Below are positions 29,444 to 39,854 of a stretch of 64,000 nucleotides of DNA, in pieces (position 1 is the first letter of the stretch; each line of letters begins with the position of its first letter). Under the pieces are notes generated by a model. The model worked only from the letters and a program-made list of their open reading frames with translations, was not told the DNA's origin and made no database searches. This DNA comes from JAHEFT01 sp963700705 (GTDB taxonomy: Bacteria > Pseudomonadota > Gammaproteobacteria > Xanthomonadales > SZUA-36), in assembly GCA_963700705.1 (NCBI GenBank), contig CAVOYQ010000009.1:1-64000 (forward strand). Direction: 5' to 3'. The translations under genes and the position numbers were made by a program.

Positions 29444-30437
29444 ATGCAAGCCGCATCGAACAATCCGGAAGCCCCTGACCTGACGGTTATCATGGCGACG
29501 CCCGGCAGGTGCGCCACGCTGAATCGTCCGTTACGTTTCCTGCAAAAGCAAAAAAACCGGGAACGTATCGAGCTCATTCTGCTGGGCCCCATGGACAGCT
29601 CTTTCGATGATCTTGATCCCGCCCTGGTAGCGGGCTTCGCCCGGTGCCGCACGTTGGCGGTGGGGCCCATCGATGAAGTCGAACGGGCATTCGCGCCCGG
29701 GATAGCGGCCGCCACCGCGCCCGTGGTGGCCCTGTTGGAAAATCACGTTTACCCCGAGCCGCAATGGGGTGAGGCCGTGGTGAGCGCTTACCGGGGTCCA
29801 TGGGACGTCGTGGGCTGCGTCATTTCGAACGCCAACCTGGCCACGGCTACCAGCTGGGTCGAACACCTGCTTTCTTACGTGTTCCATGACGAACTCGCGC
29901 CTGCCGGGGAAGTGGAGCGCGTTTCCCGCAACAATACGACGTACCGGACAGAAGTATTAACGGCCTACGGCGAGCGCCTGCCGGATTTACTGGCGCGGGA
30001 TGGCGGCCTGATGGAGGAACTCCGGCGGCAGGGTGCGCGGTTCTACCGTGAACCGCAGGCGAGAATGACCCACCTCAACCCGTCTCTGACCGGTTCGATG
30101 TTGCGGTTGAGACTGCATTCCGCCCGCGCATCGTCATCCACGCGCGCCCGAACCGGCGGCTGGTCAACCGGGCGGCGGCTGGCCTATGTTGCAGCGAGCC
30201 CGCTCTTCCCCCTGCTCAGAATCCGCGCCCTGTGGCCGCGGTTGTGGTCTCCTCCGGTGCGTCGCGCAATTGCCGCGCATCGCACCCTTGCTGTTACTGG
30301 CATTGCTGGTCGACGCGGCGGGGCAGGCGCTGGGGTTCGGATTTGGAGAAGGCAACAGTGCGCTGATTGCCGGCCGTTATGATCTGGACCGGGAGCCCTA
30401 CCTGACCCCGGCTGACCGCGCTGAATTCATGGAATAG
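29444..30437 (+). CDS. Glycosyltransferase family 2-like protein (one frameshift)
   Basis: The N-terminal part (DLTVIMATPGRCATLNRPLR) and the following strands resemble a GT-A fold nucleotide-binding half; LLENHVYPEPQWG sits where a metal motif is expected, but a clean DXD is missing. The first frame ends in low-complexity sequence at 30382. A shift near 30270 gives a better end, RIAPLLLLALLVDAAGQALG and ADRAEFME, with one membrane-like helix, stopping at 30437, 9 bases before the next gene. Donor and acceptor are unknown. Confidence 0.6.
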
Positions 30438-30446
30438 CCCGCAGGC

Positions 30447-31630
30447 ATGCGAATACTCTTGCTGCACGATTACGGCACCTTGAACGGTGGTGCGGAAATC
30501 ATGATCGTCAACCTGCGCGATGCATTGAGAGCCCGTGGTCACGAGGCGCTGCTTTTCACCAGTACCGCCAGGCCGTTGCCGCTCCCGGTTGTCGCGGATG
30601 AAACGTGTTTCGGCAGTGTTTCGCCTCTTCGCAGAGGGCTCCAGGCCTATAACCCACAAGCGAAGCGGCGTCTGCGCCAGGTTCTGAATTCCTTTCGGCC
30701 CGACGTGGTGTTTGTCAAAATGTTTCTGACCCAGCTTTCGCCGGCCATATTGCCCTTGTTGCGCGATGTTCCCAGCGTACTGAGTGTCGTCAACTACAAT
30801 CTTGTCTGTCCGCTCAATACCAAGACCCTACCCGGCGGCGAACCGTGCCGATCGCCCGCAGGCCTCATGTGCCGATCCAACGGTTGCATGCCCTGGCTCG
30901 GCGTAGCTCGTCACGCCGTGCAGCGTTACCTGACCGACCTCGGTGTTTTTGACCATATTTTCACCAACAGTGAATGGGTAGCCGAGCGGCTGCGCGAGGA
31001 AAACGTGCGGGTAGACAGCTGTTGTCCACAATGGTGTCCCGCAACAAAATCCACGTCCTCCCCTGGGCGAACATCCATTGGTTGGATACGCCGGGCGCCT
31101 GGTGTCCAAAAAAGGCGTGGATGTGCTGATTTCGGCCATGGCCATTGTGCTGGGGAATATACCCGGGGCTCGCCTTTTGATCGCAGGCGACGGCCCGGAA
31201 CGCCGGCGGCTCGAGAGCCAGGCCAATGATCTGGGGATCAGCGGATCGGTTCAATTTACCGGACACCTGGATGCAACGGGCACGGAAAACGCCCTGGCTG
31301 CCGCGTGGGTCCAGGCCGTGCCTTCGGTGTGGGAGGAACCGTTCGGGCTGGTTGCGGCGGAAAGCATGATGCGTGGCACCGCGGTGGTGGCAAGCCGCGC
31401 CGGCGGTTTGACGGAGCAGGTGGTGGAAGGAGAAACCGGCTACCTCGTGCCGCCCGGAGATGCCGGCGCCCTGGCGCACGCGATTCGGGCGGGTCCTGGT
31501 TGATCGTGAACACGCGGAGAATCTTGGACGGCTGGGGCGCCAGAGAGCCCTGGCGAATTTTTCCCATTCACGGCACGTTGACGGGGTGCTCGGAATTTTT
31601 GAAAACGTGCTGAGAAAGAGTCCGGTGTGA
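30447..31630 (+). CDS. Glycosyltransferase group 1 (GT4-like; two frameshifts)
   Basis: A GT-B enzyme of about 394 residues in three frames. The first (MRILLLHDYGTLNGGAEIM to about residue 193) is the acceptor half. The second begins YAGRLVSKKGVDVLISAM and contains LLIAGDGPERRRLE, the E-x7-E motif EEPFGLVAAE, and GLTEQVVEGETGYLVPPGD. The third frame, after 31490, gives VLVDREHAENLGRLGRQRAL and ends ENVLRKSPV at 31630. It probably adds a sugar to a surface polymer. It converges on the MBOAT gene with a 35-base gap. Confidence 0.75.
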
Positions 31631-31665
31631 GAGTGGCTGATGTTCGCGAGAGCGTACGAGATCCT

Positions 31666-33039
31666 TCAGATTCCGAACAAGGACACAAAAAACGCCAGGC
31701 AATCCAGGATTCCGGCTTCTTTCGGACCAATATTCCAGATCTGGATAATACCGAAAAACGTCCAGACGCCTGCGATACGCCGTAATTTCAGATGCCAACC
31801 GGGCTTCACGCCTGAAACCCGTGATTTCTGTTGCCTCAACATGGATACCCAGATGCCGGCTGCCAGCAGGAAACAGTAAACGGACCTTGGCCCCCAGGCG
31901 GCCCAGAATCCGGCCAGATCGAGGTGTATGACCGTGTCAGGCTGCGCCATGATGTGGTGATACATATTGCCCAGGAAGGCGGCGGAAAAAACGGCGGCAA
32001 ACATCCGGGTCCGGGGAGACAGCGACGTGAACCTGAGGTAAGCCGGGTAGAAAAAGAAATCCACCAGCAGTTCCTTGAAGTAGTAATAGTAGCGATTCCA
32101 GAATTCGAGGACGGATTCGGCCAGCAGGGGTTTGTACGTATTGCGAAAGACGTTGAAACCGAGAAGTCGCAGGCAGCCAATGATCACGTGACCACTGATC
32201 GCCAGGTGCAGCGTCGCCCGGATCAGTTCCAGGTATACCGTTGCCCAGCCGAGGTACCATGCCGGGCTGGTGCCTGTCTGCAGATGTTCCGCCAGCCTCG
32301 GCAGGTCCAGGGTCCAGTGGGCCGGCCAGGCAGTGAAGAACTTCGTGGCAGAACCAAACAGGGATGCGTCGAATACATCGAGAACAAAAACCCACAGCAG
32401 CGCAAGCCACAACAGCTTGATTCCGGCCAGCTGCGACCGGGCAAAGGTCGCCGGGTCGGCCGCTTCGTGACGGGCCAGGAAATCCAGCCCTTTTGCGTAA
32501 GGTGTCTGGGTGCCTCCGTAAACCGGCACCAGGTAAAAAAGGTGATCACTGAAACGGGTATCGGCAGCTTTTCCCCGACCGGCCAGCTTGACCATGTAAC
32601 TCAGGCGCCAGGCCAGGAAAGGCAACATGGTCAATGCACCCAGCATGGGATAAGTGCTGAGAAAGAGCGCACTCCATATGCAGGCATGAAGGAGCAGGAT
32701 CGGGGAGCGCCTGGCGAAGGCGGGCCAATGCTGGAATTGCTTTACCAGTGCATACGCCAGGTACAGCCCACCGACCCCGGCCAGCAGCATCACGCTGATC
32801 TGCAGCGGTTGATGCAGCCAGTCCAGGCCTGTCGCCTCCAGTAATTTTTCCGAAATCGTACCGACCGCGGCAATCGAGAGCAGGATGTGGCGCCTGGCGG
32901 GAAAGACCATCACCAGGCTGAAAGCGCCCAGCATGAACAGACTGACTCCGTGCCAGGTGAGCAACAGGATTGCGACCGTCCACAGCGCCAGGCGGCCGGT
33001 GATCGATTGGGCGCCGCCTATGAGTGATTGCATTCTCAT
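31666..33039 (-). CDS. MBOAT-family membrane O-acyltransferase
   Basis: A 457-residue intact polytopic protein. The MBOAT signature is present: SVLEFWNRYYYYFKELLVDF (about 306-325) followed by FFFYPAYLRFTS, and the conserved His pair in NMYHHIMAQ (about 355-363). MBOAT proteins such as DltB or PatA move an acyl group across or onto the outside of the membrane to a hydroxyl. It is the last gene of the minus-strand operon, after the carrier-protein gene, an arrangement like DltA-DltC-DltB. The acyl donor is inferred to be the neighbouring carrier protein. Confidence 0.8.
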   Translation of the reverse strand: MRMQSLIGGAQSITGRLALWTVAILLLTWHGVSLFMLGAFSLVMVFPARRHILLSIAAVGTISEKLLEATGLDWLHQPLQISVMLLAGVGGLYLAYALVKQFQHWPAFARRSPILLLHACIWSALFLSTYPMLGALTMLPFLAWRLSYMVKLAGRGKAADTRFSDHLFYLVPVYGGTQTPYAKGLDFLARHEAADPATFARSQLAGIKLLWLALLWVFVLDVFDASLFGSATKFFTAWPAHWTLDLPRLAEHLQTGTSPAWYLGWATVYLELIRATLHLAISGHVIIGCLRLLGFNVFRNTYKPLLAESVLEFWNRYYYYFKELLVDFFFYPAYLRFTSLSPRTRMFAAVFSAAFLGNMYHHIMAQPDTVIHLDLAGFWAAWGPRSVYCFLLAAGIWVSMLRQQKSRVSGVKPGWHLKLRRIAGVWTFFGIIQIWNIGPKEAGILDCLAFFVSLFGI

Positions 33040-33073
33040 GAAACTGGGATAGCCCGGACCAATTCATCGGCGG

Positions 33074-33332
33074 TCAATCAAACCCATGTTCGATGGCAGA
33101 CATCATGCCGCCGATGCTGACCAGGTCGGCAGGGTCGATCCCCAATTTCTGCAGGTTCAGGCCATAGTTCTGTTCCAGGTAGAAAATAATCTGGATCAGG
33201 GCAAACGAGTCCAGCACACCCGCCTGCACCAGGTTCATGTCGTCTTCATCGATCGCGCCCGCGCTGCAGTCCCGGTTTGGCGACAGAGTCCAGGAATGCA
33301 AGCAGTTTTCGCCGATGCTCTTGCCTGTCCAT
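33074..33332 (-). CDS. Acyl/aminoacyl carrier protein (DltC-like; one frameshift)
   Basis: Restored protein of about 85 residues: MDRQEHRRKLLAFLDSVA in one frame, then after a shift near 33262 AIDEDDMNLVQAGVLDSFAL and IFYLEQNYGL. DSF in LDSFALIQ holds the phosphopantetheine-bearing Ser. The downstream frame alone gives a spurious 75-residue start. The ATG at 33332 lies 2 bases after the ligase stop (33335), so translation should be coupled. It would carry the residue activated by the ligase as a thioester to the MBOAT. Confidence 0.72.
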
Positions 33333-33334
33333 GA

Positions 33335-34868
33335 TCAGGGTTGCTCCTGTTTGGATAATTTGACCAGTTCCCGCATATTCACCGGCGTGATGGTTTCGCA
33401 GGCCTGCCTGACCGATTCCCGGTTGATTTTTCCGCGGCTGGTACGCGGAATTTCGTCGAGCAGGAACCATCGCTCCGGGTGCTTGTGCTTGGCAAGATGA
33501 TCCGCCACCCATTGATAAAGCCCGAACACAGTGCGCTCATCCCGGTTATCGAGCACGACCGCGAGCCCGACATTTTCGCCGTAGAAATCATCGGCATATC
33601 CAAAGCTGCAGACATCCTTCACCGCCGAAAACTGTTCAACGGCTTCATCGATATCCGCCGGGAATATCTTCATGCCACCCTTGTTGATCTCGTCGCGCTC
33701 GCGGCCTTTCAGGAACAGCCGGCCGCGGTCATCGAGCAGGCCGATATCACCGGTCATGAACCACCCCTGGCGTACTGCAGCGTCGGTCAGGTCCTGGCGC
33801 TGGAAGTAGCCTTTCATCAGCGCCGGGGTGTGTAACCAGACCATGCCGGTCTCGCCGCTGCCGCACATCCGGTCATGATCCATGATCCTGATGGTGGCGC
33901 CCCAGGGTTCACCGATCAGGCCACTTTCCGGAATGACGGGGCCACCGGTCGTGCCGGCCACCCAGCTTCCGGTTTCGGTGATTCCGTAGGCATTGAATAC
34001 TTCGCGGGTGCCGGTCCAGTCCTGGATCCGGCTCCAGGAATTTTCGGACAGTGGCGCTGAGCCCACATGGACGCGTTCCAGGCTGCCTCGCTCCGGTGGC
34101 GATGAGACCTTCAGGGCGAGGTTCCAGATCGATGGCACGGAAGACATGAAGCTGATCCGGTACTCATCGATCAGGGACCCCAGGCGCATGATCAGCTCGG
34201 TCTTGAAGGGCGGCGCAATAAACAGGTCACAGCCGGACAACCAGGGGTACAGGCAATTGCAGATCAGCCCGTGGCCAAAATGGGTGGGCAGCACGCACAG
34301 CGTCCGGTGATAGCGCTCCAGGCCGAGGCTTTGCTCCAGGGTTGACCAGCGCGCCAGCAAGGAACGATGGGTGTGAACGACACCCTTGGGATTGCCGGTT
34401 GAACCGGATGTGAACAGGATCAGCGCGTCATCGTCCAGGCGCGGGCATACGTCAGGCAGCGTCAGGGCACCCGGGTCGCCGGCGGATTTTTCCACTTCCA
34501 GCGTGTGCCGGACATGGGCGCCCGCGATGACTTTGAGCGATGCGGGCGGGGTATCGTCATTGATCACGTTGAACCGGGCAGAGGCCGCGGCAGCGAGTTT
34601 TTCAACTTCAAACGCGCGTCAGGCGGGCATCAACCGGAATCGCGCAGGCGCCGGTTCGCCAGATCGCCAGCAACTCGGCAAAAAACTCCAGGCTGTTGCC
34701 GAAATGGATCAGCACGCGATCGCCGGGGACCATGCCGGAATCCAGACAGGTCCGGGCGCGCAACAGGACCTGCCGGTGGATTTCCGCCGGGTCCCAGTGA
34801 CGGCCGCTGACGGCTTCTGTGAGGTTACCGAAATTCCAGTAGCTGGCGGGAGTACTCATTATATTCAC
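33335..34868 (-). CDS. AMP-forming acyl/amino-acid ligase, ANL superfamily (one frameshift)
   Basis: About 510 residues. The N-terminal piece (34868-34608) reads SYWNFGNLTEAVSGRHWD and PGDRVLIHFGNSLEF; the frame shifts near 34612 and continues to the stop at 33335. ANL motifs are LFTSGSTGNPKGVVHTH (P-loop), YGITETGSW, TGDIGLLDDRGRLFL and RERDEINKGGMKIFP (hinge), with the C-terminal catalytic Lys in PRTSRGKINRES. Such enzymes adenylate a carboxylate and load it on a carrier thiol. The size is that of DltA, but substrate residues cannot be read by eye. The start overlaps the stop of the upstream gene (ATGA). Confidence 0.8.
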
Positions 34869-36537
34869 CGCTCAAGACGATCCAGGCCTTCCCGCGAGTG
34901 CCAGGTGACCGGGTTGCCGAAACGCCCCATGATGGGGCCGGATGTAAACCCCAGTGGTTCATCGATTTTTTCGAAAAGACCCTGGTGATAGCGTTGTTTG
35001 ACCGCTTCCGGATCATAACCAAAAAGCTGCAGAACAGTGGGGAAGACCTCGAAATGCGAGACCCGGCCGTAATTCCACTGTGCGGCATTGGAAAATTTCT
35101 GCTGGAGTTCTTCGTTGCCTGTCCACACCAGCAGCGGAACGACGGCTTCATACAGGTTTTCCTGGAAGCGCCGGCAATGGGTGACCGGGTGGCCGTCATC
35201 CAGCAGGTTCTGGCCATGATCAGACGTGTAAATCAGAACGCTGTTGGACAAATCGATCTCTGCCAGCAGCGTGGCCAAAAAATGGTCTACCGACCAGTGG
35301 ATCGCGTTTTTATACGTGTTGACCAGCCGTTCCCGGTCTGAGATGGTTTCGTAGGCGCTCATGGCCGGGCTGAAAACCGTTTCGCTTTCCGGGTAAGAAC
35401 GGACATAGGGAAAGTGAACCCCGAACTTGTTGACGTAGATGAACTGCGGCCGCGGCCGGGACAGGATGTCGCTGATCTGCCCGATCAGCGCCAGGTCGCG
35501 CTGGTCGGAGTCGATTTCACCAGGTGCAGTCACGATATGGTCAATCAGGTCAAGTTCCGCCAGGTTCATGAAATTGTGGTGGCGCTTGCTGAGTGTTTTG
35601 CGCTTCGACGAAGTTGGTCTCAAAACCGGCCTCTCTTGCATATTTCCAGATGGACGGGTTGGACAGAATGCTGACATTGCCGGTCCCCAGCGTGTCCGGA
35701 TTTCCCCCCAGCCGCAGGATCGCGTTGCTGGCGTTACTGCAATTGCTGGCTGACACGGCCAGGCCGAAATTCACCAGGGAGTCCGGATTGGGACAGCAGG
35801 AAAGGAGTGGTGCCGCGTGGGACATTGAGATCGATAAAGTCGCCACTGACGCTTTCGTCGACAATCAGGATGATACTGTCCAGACCCGACGGGTTTGTCA
35901 CGGGGATTTCCACCGGGGCTTTTTCAAACTCCGGAGGACTGCTCAGGGCATAGACGCTGAAAACACCGGCGATGAGGAACTGGCTCGGCATGGCCCGGGT
36001 CTCGTTGCTTGCCGTGGCGTCTACGTAGTAGACCAGGCCGCAGAGCAACAGGAAAGGAACCAACGGTGCGGCTGCCAGGGCCGGCCAACGGAGCAGGCGT
36101 CTCGCCGGCAGGGGAATCAATATGCCGGCGAGCAACACGGCCGTGCGAGCGATTGATTCAAGAAAGTACGAGCCGTAAAAAGCCGTGTTCTCCAGGTTGA
36201 TGAGATCGGGATCCCACATCGCGTCCAGTCCGACCAGGGTCAGGTGGCTGGCAGTGACCTGGTAATAGGTTTCCCCGAGCACAACAGCCAGGCCGATGAC
36301 GGCCGACCAGGCCAGGCCTTCCCAGGTGCGCGGCGTGAAAGCGATGTAGAAAATGGCGATCAGGGCGGTGGCCCAGATACCAAGAAAGACCACCAGCGGA
36401 AAATACAATCTGAAGTCGAGGTAGTACTCCAGCCTCGAAATCACCTCGTGATTCGTCAGGTAAAGCCCGGTTGCGATCAACAGGACCTTGAAAGTCAGGA
36501 GAACCCAAAAGGGCAGAAAGCGTCTCCCGGATTTCAT
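34865..36537 (-). CDS. Membrane phosphoethanolamine-transferase-like enzyme, sulfatase fold (two frameshifts)
   Basis: The N-terminal half has five or six hydrophobic helices (MKSGRRFLPFWVLLTFKVLL onward, to about residue 190). The periplasmic catalytic domain opens with SIILIVDESVSGDFIDLN and GTTPFL (metal-binding and likely Thr nucleophile region). After shifts near 35750 and 35600 it continues with FIYVNKFGVHFPY, SVLIYTSDHGQNLLDDGH (metal Asp-His) and VTHCRRF. The order matches EptA/CptA-type enzymes more than LtaS. It would transfer a phospho-head group to a lipid- or polymer-linked sugar outside the inner membrane. It overlaps the ATPase gene upstream by 4 bases. Confidence 0.72.
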
Positions 36538-37373
36538 GACTGCACGGTGGTTGTTGGGTTCCTGTTTGTCGCGATGTGTTCGGCGACGACCCGGTCCGGG
36601 GCCCCGTCCATTTCAACCCGGCCGTTGCGGATCAGGATGGCCCGGTCGCTGATCCGCTGCAGCACATCCAGGTCGTGGCTGACAAACAGCACGGTTCGGC
36701 CGCTGCGGGCAGCCAGGCGCATCTTTTCCACGCAGCGGCGTTTAAAGCGTTCATCGCCTACTGCCAGGACTTCGTCGATCAACATGATGTCCGTATCCAG
36801 GTGAGCCGAAACACTGAACCCCAGGCGCATGGTCATTCCTGAGGAGTATCGCTTCACCGGGGTGTCGATGTACTCTTCGACTTCAGAAAAATCGATGATT
36901 TCATCCATCCGGGATTCGATCTCCGACCGTTTCATTCCCAGAATGGCGCCGGACAGGCGGATGTTCTCCCGGCCGGTCAGTTCGCCGTGAAAACTCGTAC
37001 TGGCCCCGAGCATGCTGCTGACCCGCCCCCGCAGGCGCGCATACCCTTCGGTCGGGCGGGTGATCCGGCTCAACAGCTTCAGAAGAACGGTCTTGCCGGC
37101 GCCGTTATGGCCGACGATGCCGAGCACTTCACCTTCAGCCACGCTGAAACTCATGTCGCGAATGGCCCAGCGCATGTGTCCCTTGCCAACGGGGTGATGG
37201 GATACAGGTTTCTTTCTGGAGAACCGGTCGGCGATCAGGTGCGCGGGAGCCCGCATGAGACGGTCCAGCAGGGCATGCATACCCATGTTGTCGATCAACT
37301 GGTGCCCGCCGACCCAGTAGCGTTTGCCCAGTCCCCGGACTTCGATCATTGGCTGGTCAGACGACATCGGCAA
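36534..37373 (-). CDS. Polysaccharide ABC exporter, ATP-binding subunit (Wzt/KpsT/TagH-type)
   Basis: A 279-residue intact ATPase. Walker A is GHNGAGKT (about 88-95), the signature is YSSGMTMRLGFSVSAHLD, Walker B is DIMLIDEVLAVGD, and the switch His is in VSHDLDVL. The N-terminal extension of about 60 residues before the nucleotide domain is typical of exporters of O-antigen, capsule or teichoic acid. The long C-terminal glycan-binding domain of the E. coli O8/O9a type Wzt is absent, so export may not depend on recognition of a capped chain. It overlaps the permease gene by 17 bases. Confidence 0.85.
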   Translation of the reverse strand: MPMSSDQPMIEVRGLGKRYWVGGHQLIDNMGMHALLDRLMRAPAHLIADRFSRKKPVSHHPVGKGHMRWAIRDMSFSVAEGEVLGIVGHNGAGKTVLLKLLSRITRPTEGYARLRGRVSSMLGASTSFHGELTGRENIRLSGAILGMKRSEIESRMDEIIDFSEVEEYIDTPVKRYSSGMTMRLGFSVSAHLDTDIMLIDEVLAVGDERFKRRCVEKMRLAARSGRTVLFVSHDLDVLQRISDRAILIRNGRVEMDGAPDRVVAEHIATNRNPTTTVQS

Positions 37374-38187
37374 ACCGGTCCTCCTGCCAGCGGAAGAAAT
37401 ACAGGCCGCCGACCAGCGCGATAAGCACCACGGCTATCGAAACCAGGCTGTACAAGCCGGGTGAAGGCTGTCCTTCCAGCAGCGCCCAGCGAAAACCATT
37501 GATAACGGTGGCCATCGGGTTAAGCGCGTAAACCAATTGCCATTTCTCGGGAATCACGCTGGCGGGATAGGCAACGGGCGATATGAACATCAGCAGTTGC
37601 GTGAAAAACGGCAGCGCATTGTTCACGTCCCGGTACTGGACGTTCAGCGCCGAGAGCCAGAGGCCAAGGGCCAGCGCGGTGAGCATGGCCAGCAGCAGGA
37701 ACAACGGCAGAAGGATGACTGCCGCCGTGGGTGCCGCACCGAACGCCGCGAGCAGGATGACCAGCAAAGCGAACGCGATAATAAAATCCACCAGTCCACC
37801 GATCACGGCCGATACGGGCAGCACCAGGCGGGGGAAATAGACCCGTGTAACGAGGTCCCTGTCCGCCACGAGGCAGGTCGTGGTCTTGGTGATGGCGTGG
37901 ACAAAGTACGACCACGGCACCAGCGCGGTCAGTGAAAATAACGGGTAAGGGCTGCCATCGGTGGGGACCCGGACCACTCCGGCAAAAACCGCCGTGAATA
38001 CAATCATCGTGAGCAGCGGTTGAATAATGGCCCAGCCGATTCCGGCCAGGCTTTGCTTGTAGCGGACCTTGATATCGCGCAAGGCGAGAATGTAAACAAT
38101 CTCGGAATGCTGCCATACTGCGCCCAAATCCAGGTTGAGCCAGCCGGAAGGGGGAGTGATCTCGATTGTTCTTGTTTTTTTTACCAC
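37357..38187 (-). CDS. Polysaccharide ABC exporter, permease subunit (Wzm-type)
   Basis: A 276-residue intact ABC-2 permease. After a hydrophilic N-terminus come ALRDIKVRYKQSLAGIGWAI (amphipathic interface helix) and six hydrophobic segments, with NVQYRDVNNALPFFTQLLMF before the last pair, a typical Wzm/TagG motif. With the ATPase it would flip an undecaprenyl-linked glycan across the inner membrane. It is the first gene of the minus-strand operon; the promoter should lie in 38188-38354, shared with the divergent flavoprotein gene. Confidence 0.85.
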   Translation of the reverse strand: MVKKTRTIEITPPSGWLNLDLGAVWQHSEIVYILALRDIKVRYKQSLAGIGWAIIQPLLTMIVFTAVFAGVVRVPTDGSPYPLFSLTALVPWSYFVHAITKTTTCLVADRDLVTRVYFPRLVLPVSAVIGGLVDFIIAFALLVILLAAFGAAPTAAVILLPLFLLLAMLTALALGLWLSALNVQYRDVNNALPFFTQLLMFISPVAYPASVIPEKWQLVYALNPMATVINGFRWALLEGQPSPGLYSLVSIAVVLIALVGGLYFFRWQEDRFADVV

Positions 38188-38354
38188 GGTATTGGATTCA
38201 AGGAGTGACCCGGTATGAATTCATAGAACCAGCCAGCCAAAAGCACTACAATCTGGGTTTTTACGGGTGCGGGAATGTTCGAGGCACCTCGATCGTTTAG
38301 TCTATCATGTGGGCATCGTCCACTCAGCATCAATCATATACCGGGATCAAAAAG

Positions 38355-39854
38355 ATGCAGGAACATCCCACAGTCCTTTGCATTGGCGCAGGGCCTGCCG
38401 GCCTGACGGCCGCACACCGGCTGAGCCGGTCCGGTATCCAGGTAACCGTGCTGGAACGGGATCCCGTTTACGTCGGAGGGATCTCCCGCACGGAGCACTA
38501 CAAGGGGTTTCGGTTCGACGTCGGCGGACACCGGTTCTTTTCCCGGTCGCAGGAAATCGAGGCGCTGTGGGAGCAGATACTCGGTGATCAGCTGATCAAT
38601 CGACCCCGCAAGTCGCGCATATTGTATCGCGGCAAACTGTTTGATTATCCATTACGGGCGATGGATGCACTGAGAAAACTCGGGTTGCCGGAGTCTACCC
38701 GTTGCATGATTTCGTACTTCAAGGCCCGGCTGTTTCCGATCCGCAATCCGCAGACTTTTGAAGACTGGGTGACCAACCAGTTCGGACACCGGCTGTACAA
38801 CATCTTCTTCAAAACCTATACCGAAAAGGTCTGGGGAATGAAGTGCCAGGAGATATCGGCGGATTGGGCGGCGCAGCGTATCAAGGGATTGTCCCTCGGC
38901 ACCGCCGTGTGGAAAGCGATGGTTCCCGGGTGGCTGAAGCAAGCCGGCGACACGCCGAAAACCCTGATCGAATTTTTCCGCTACCCGAGACTCGGACCGG
39001 GCCAGATGTGGGAAGCCGCTGCCGAGCAGATCGAGGAGGCGGGAGGAAAGGTATTGCTGGGCATGTATGTGCAGGGCCTGGCCCATGACCCGGCGTCCGG
39101 GAAGTGGACCGCAACCGCGGTAGACGCCGAAGGCGGGCAGCACGAGTTCCAGGCCGACCATATTATTTCCTCGGTGGCGATCAAGGAATTGGCGGAGTAC
39201 CTCCAGCCGCGGCCGCCCGAAGCCGTGCTCACCGCGGCACGCGCGCTGCGCTACCGGGATTTTCTGACCGTGGCCCTGATCGTCAGGGATGTGGACTGTT
39301 TCGATGACAACTGGATCTATATCCACGATTCATCGGTGAAAGTCGGACGCATTCAAAACTTCAAATCGTGGTCTCCGCACATGGTTCCCGACCCGGAGCT
39401 GAATTGCCTTGGCCTGGAGTATTTCTGTTTCAAAGGGGATGGCACCTGGAACTCGACCGACGAAGATCTGATCCGCCTGGCTGATGAAGAACTGATCCAC
39501 CTGGGACTGGTCAGCCCCGGCCACGTGATCGACGGCAAGGTCATCAGGCAGGCCGCGGCCTATCCGGTTTACGACGAGGATTACGAGGAACGCGTCGCGT
39601 TGTTTCAGAGTTGGCTGGAGCGCCACATGCCCGGACTGCACCTGGTCGGCCGCAACGGCATGCACAAGTACAACAACCAGGACCATGCCATGATGACCGC
39701 GCTGCTTACCGCTGAAAATATCCTGGCGGGAGAAAAGTTATGGGATGTCTGGCGGGTCAACCAGGATGCCGATTACCACGAAGTGGGTGAAGACCGGACA
39801 TTGGCGTTCAGCGAACGGCAGGTTCCCGGCCGGGCGGATCAAGATGCTCGTTGA
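38355..39854 (+). CDS. FAD-dependent oxidoreductase, UDP-galactopyranose-mutase/PPOX-like
   Basis: About 499 residues from MQEHPTVLC (38355). The dinucleotide motif is CIGAGPAGLTAAHRLSRSG, followed by GGISRTEHYKGFRFDVGGHR, a variant of the flavin-binding GG motif. The C-terminal FAD contact HLVGRNGMHKYNNQDHAMMT is clear. Such proteins often sit in surface-polysaccharide clusters next to polyprenyl or GT2 transferases. Whether it acts as a mutase, desaturase or oxidase is not clear. The last 47 bases overlap the convergent end of the next gene. Confidence 0.75.
   Translation: MQEHPTVLCIGAGPAGLTAAHRLSRSGIQVTVLERDPVYVGGISRTEHYKGFRFDVGGHRFFSRSQEIEALWEQILGDQLINRPRKSRILYRGKLFDYPLRAMDALRKLGLPESTRCMISYFKARLFPIRNPQTFEDWVTNQFGHRLYNIFFKTYTEKVWGMKCQEISADWAAQRIKGLSLGTAVWKAMVPGWLKQAGDTPKTLIEFFRYPRLGPGQMWEAAAEQIEEAGGKVLLGMYVQGLAHDPASGKWTATAVDAEGGQHEFQADHIISSVAIKELAEYLQPRPPEAVLTAARALRYRDFLTVALIVRDVDCFDDNWIYIHDSSVKVGRIQNFKSWSPHMVPDPELNCLGLEYFCFKGDGTWNSTDEDLIRLADEELIHLGLVSPGHVIDGKVIRQAAAYPVYDEDYEERVALFQSWLERHMPGLHLVGRNGMHKYNNQDHAMMTALLTAENILAGEKLWDVWRVNQDADYHEVGEDRTLAFSERQVPGRADQDAR

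Noticed and set aside
33074..33301. 75-residue carrier protein starting MHSWTLSPN
   Set aside because: That N-terminus is read from the wrong frame; the frame with MDRQEHRRK gives a normal carrier-protein first helix and couples to the ligase stop.
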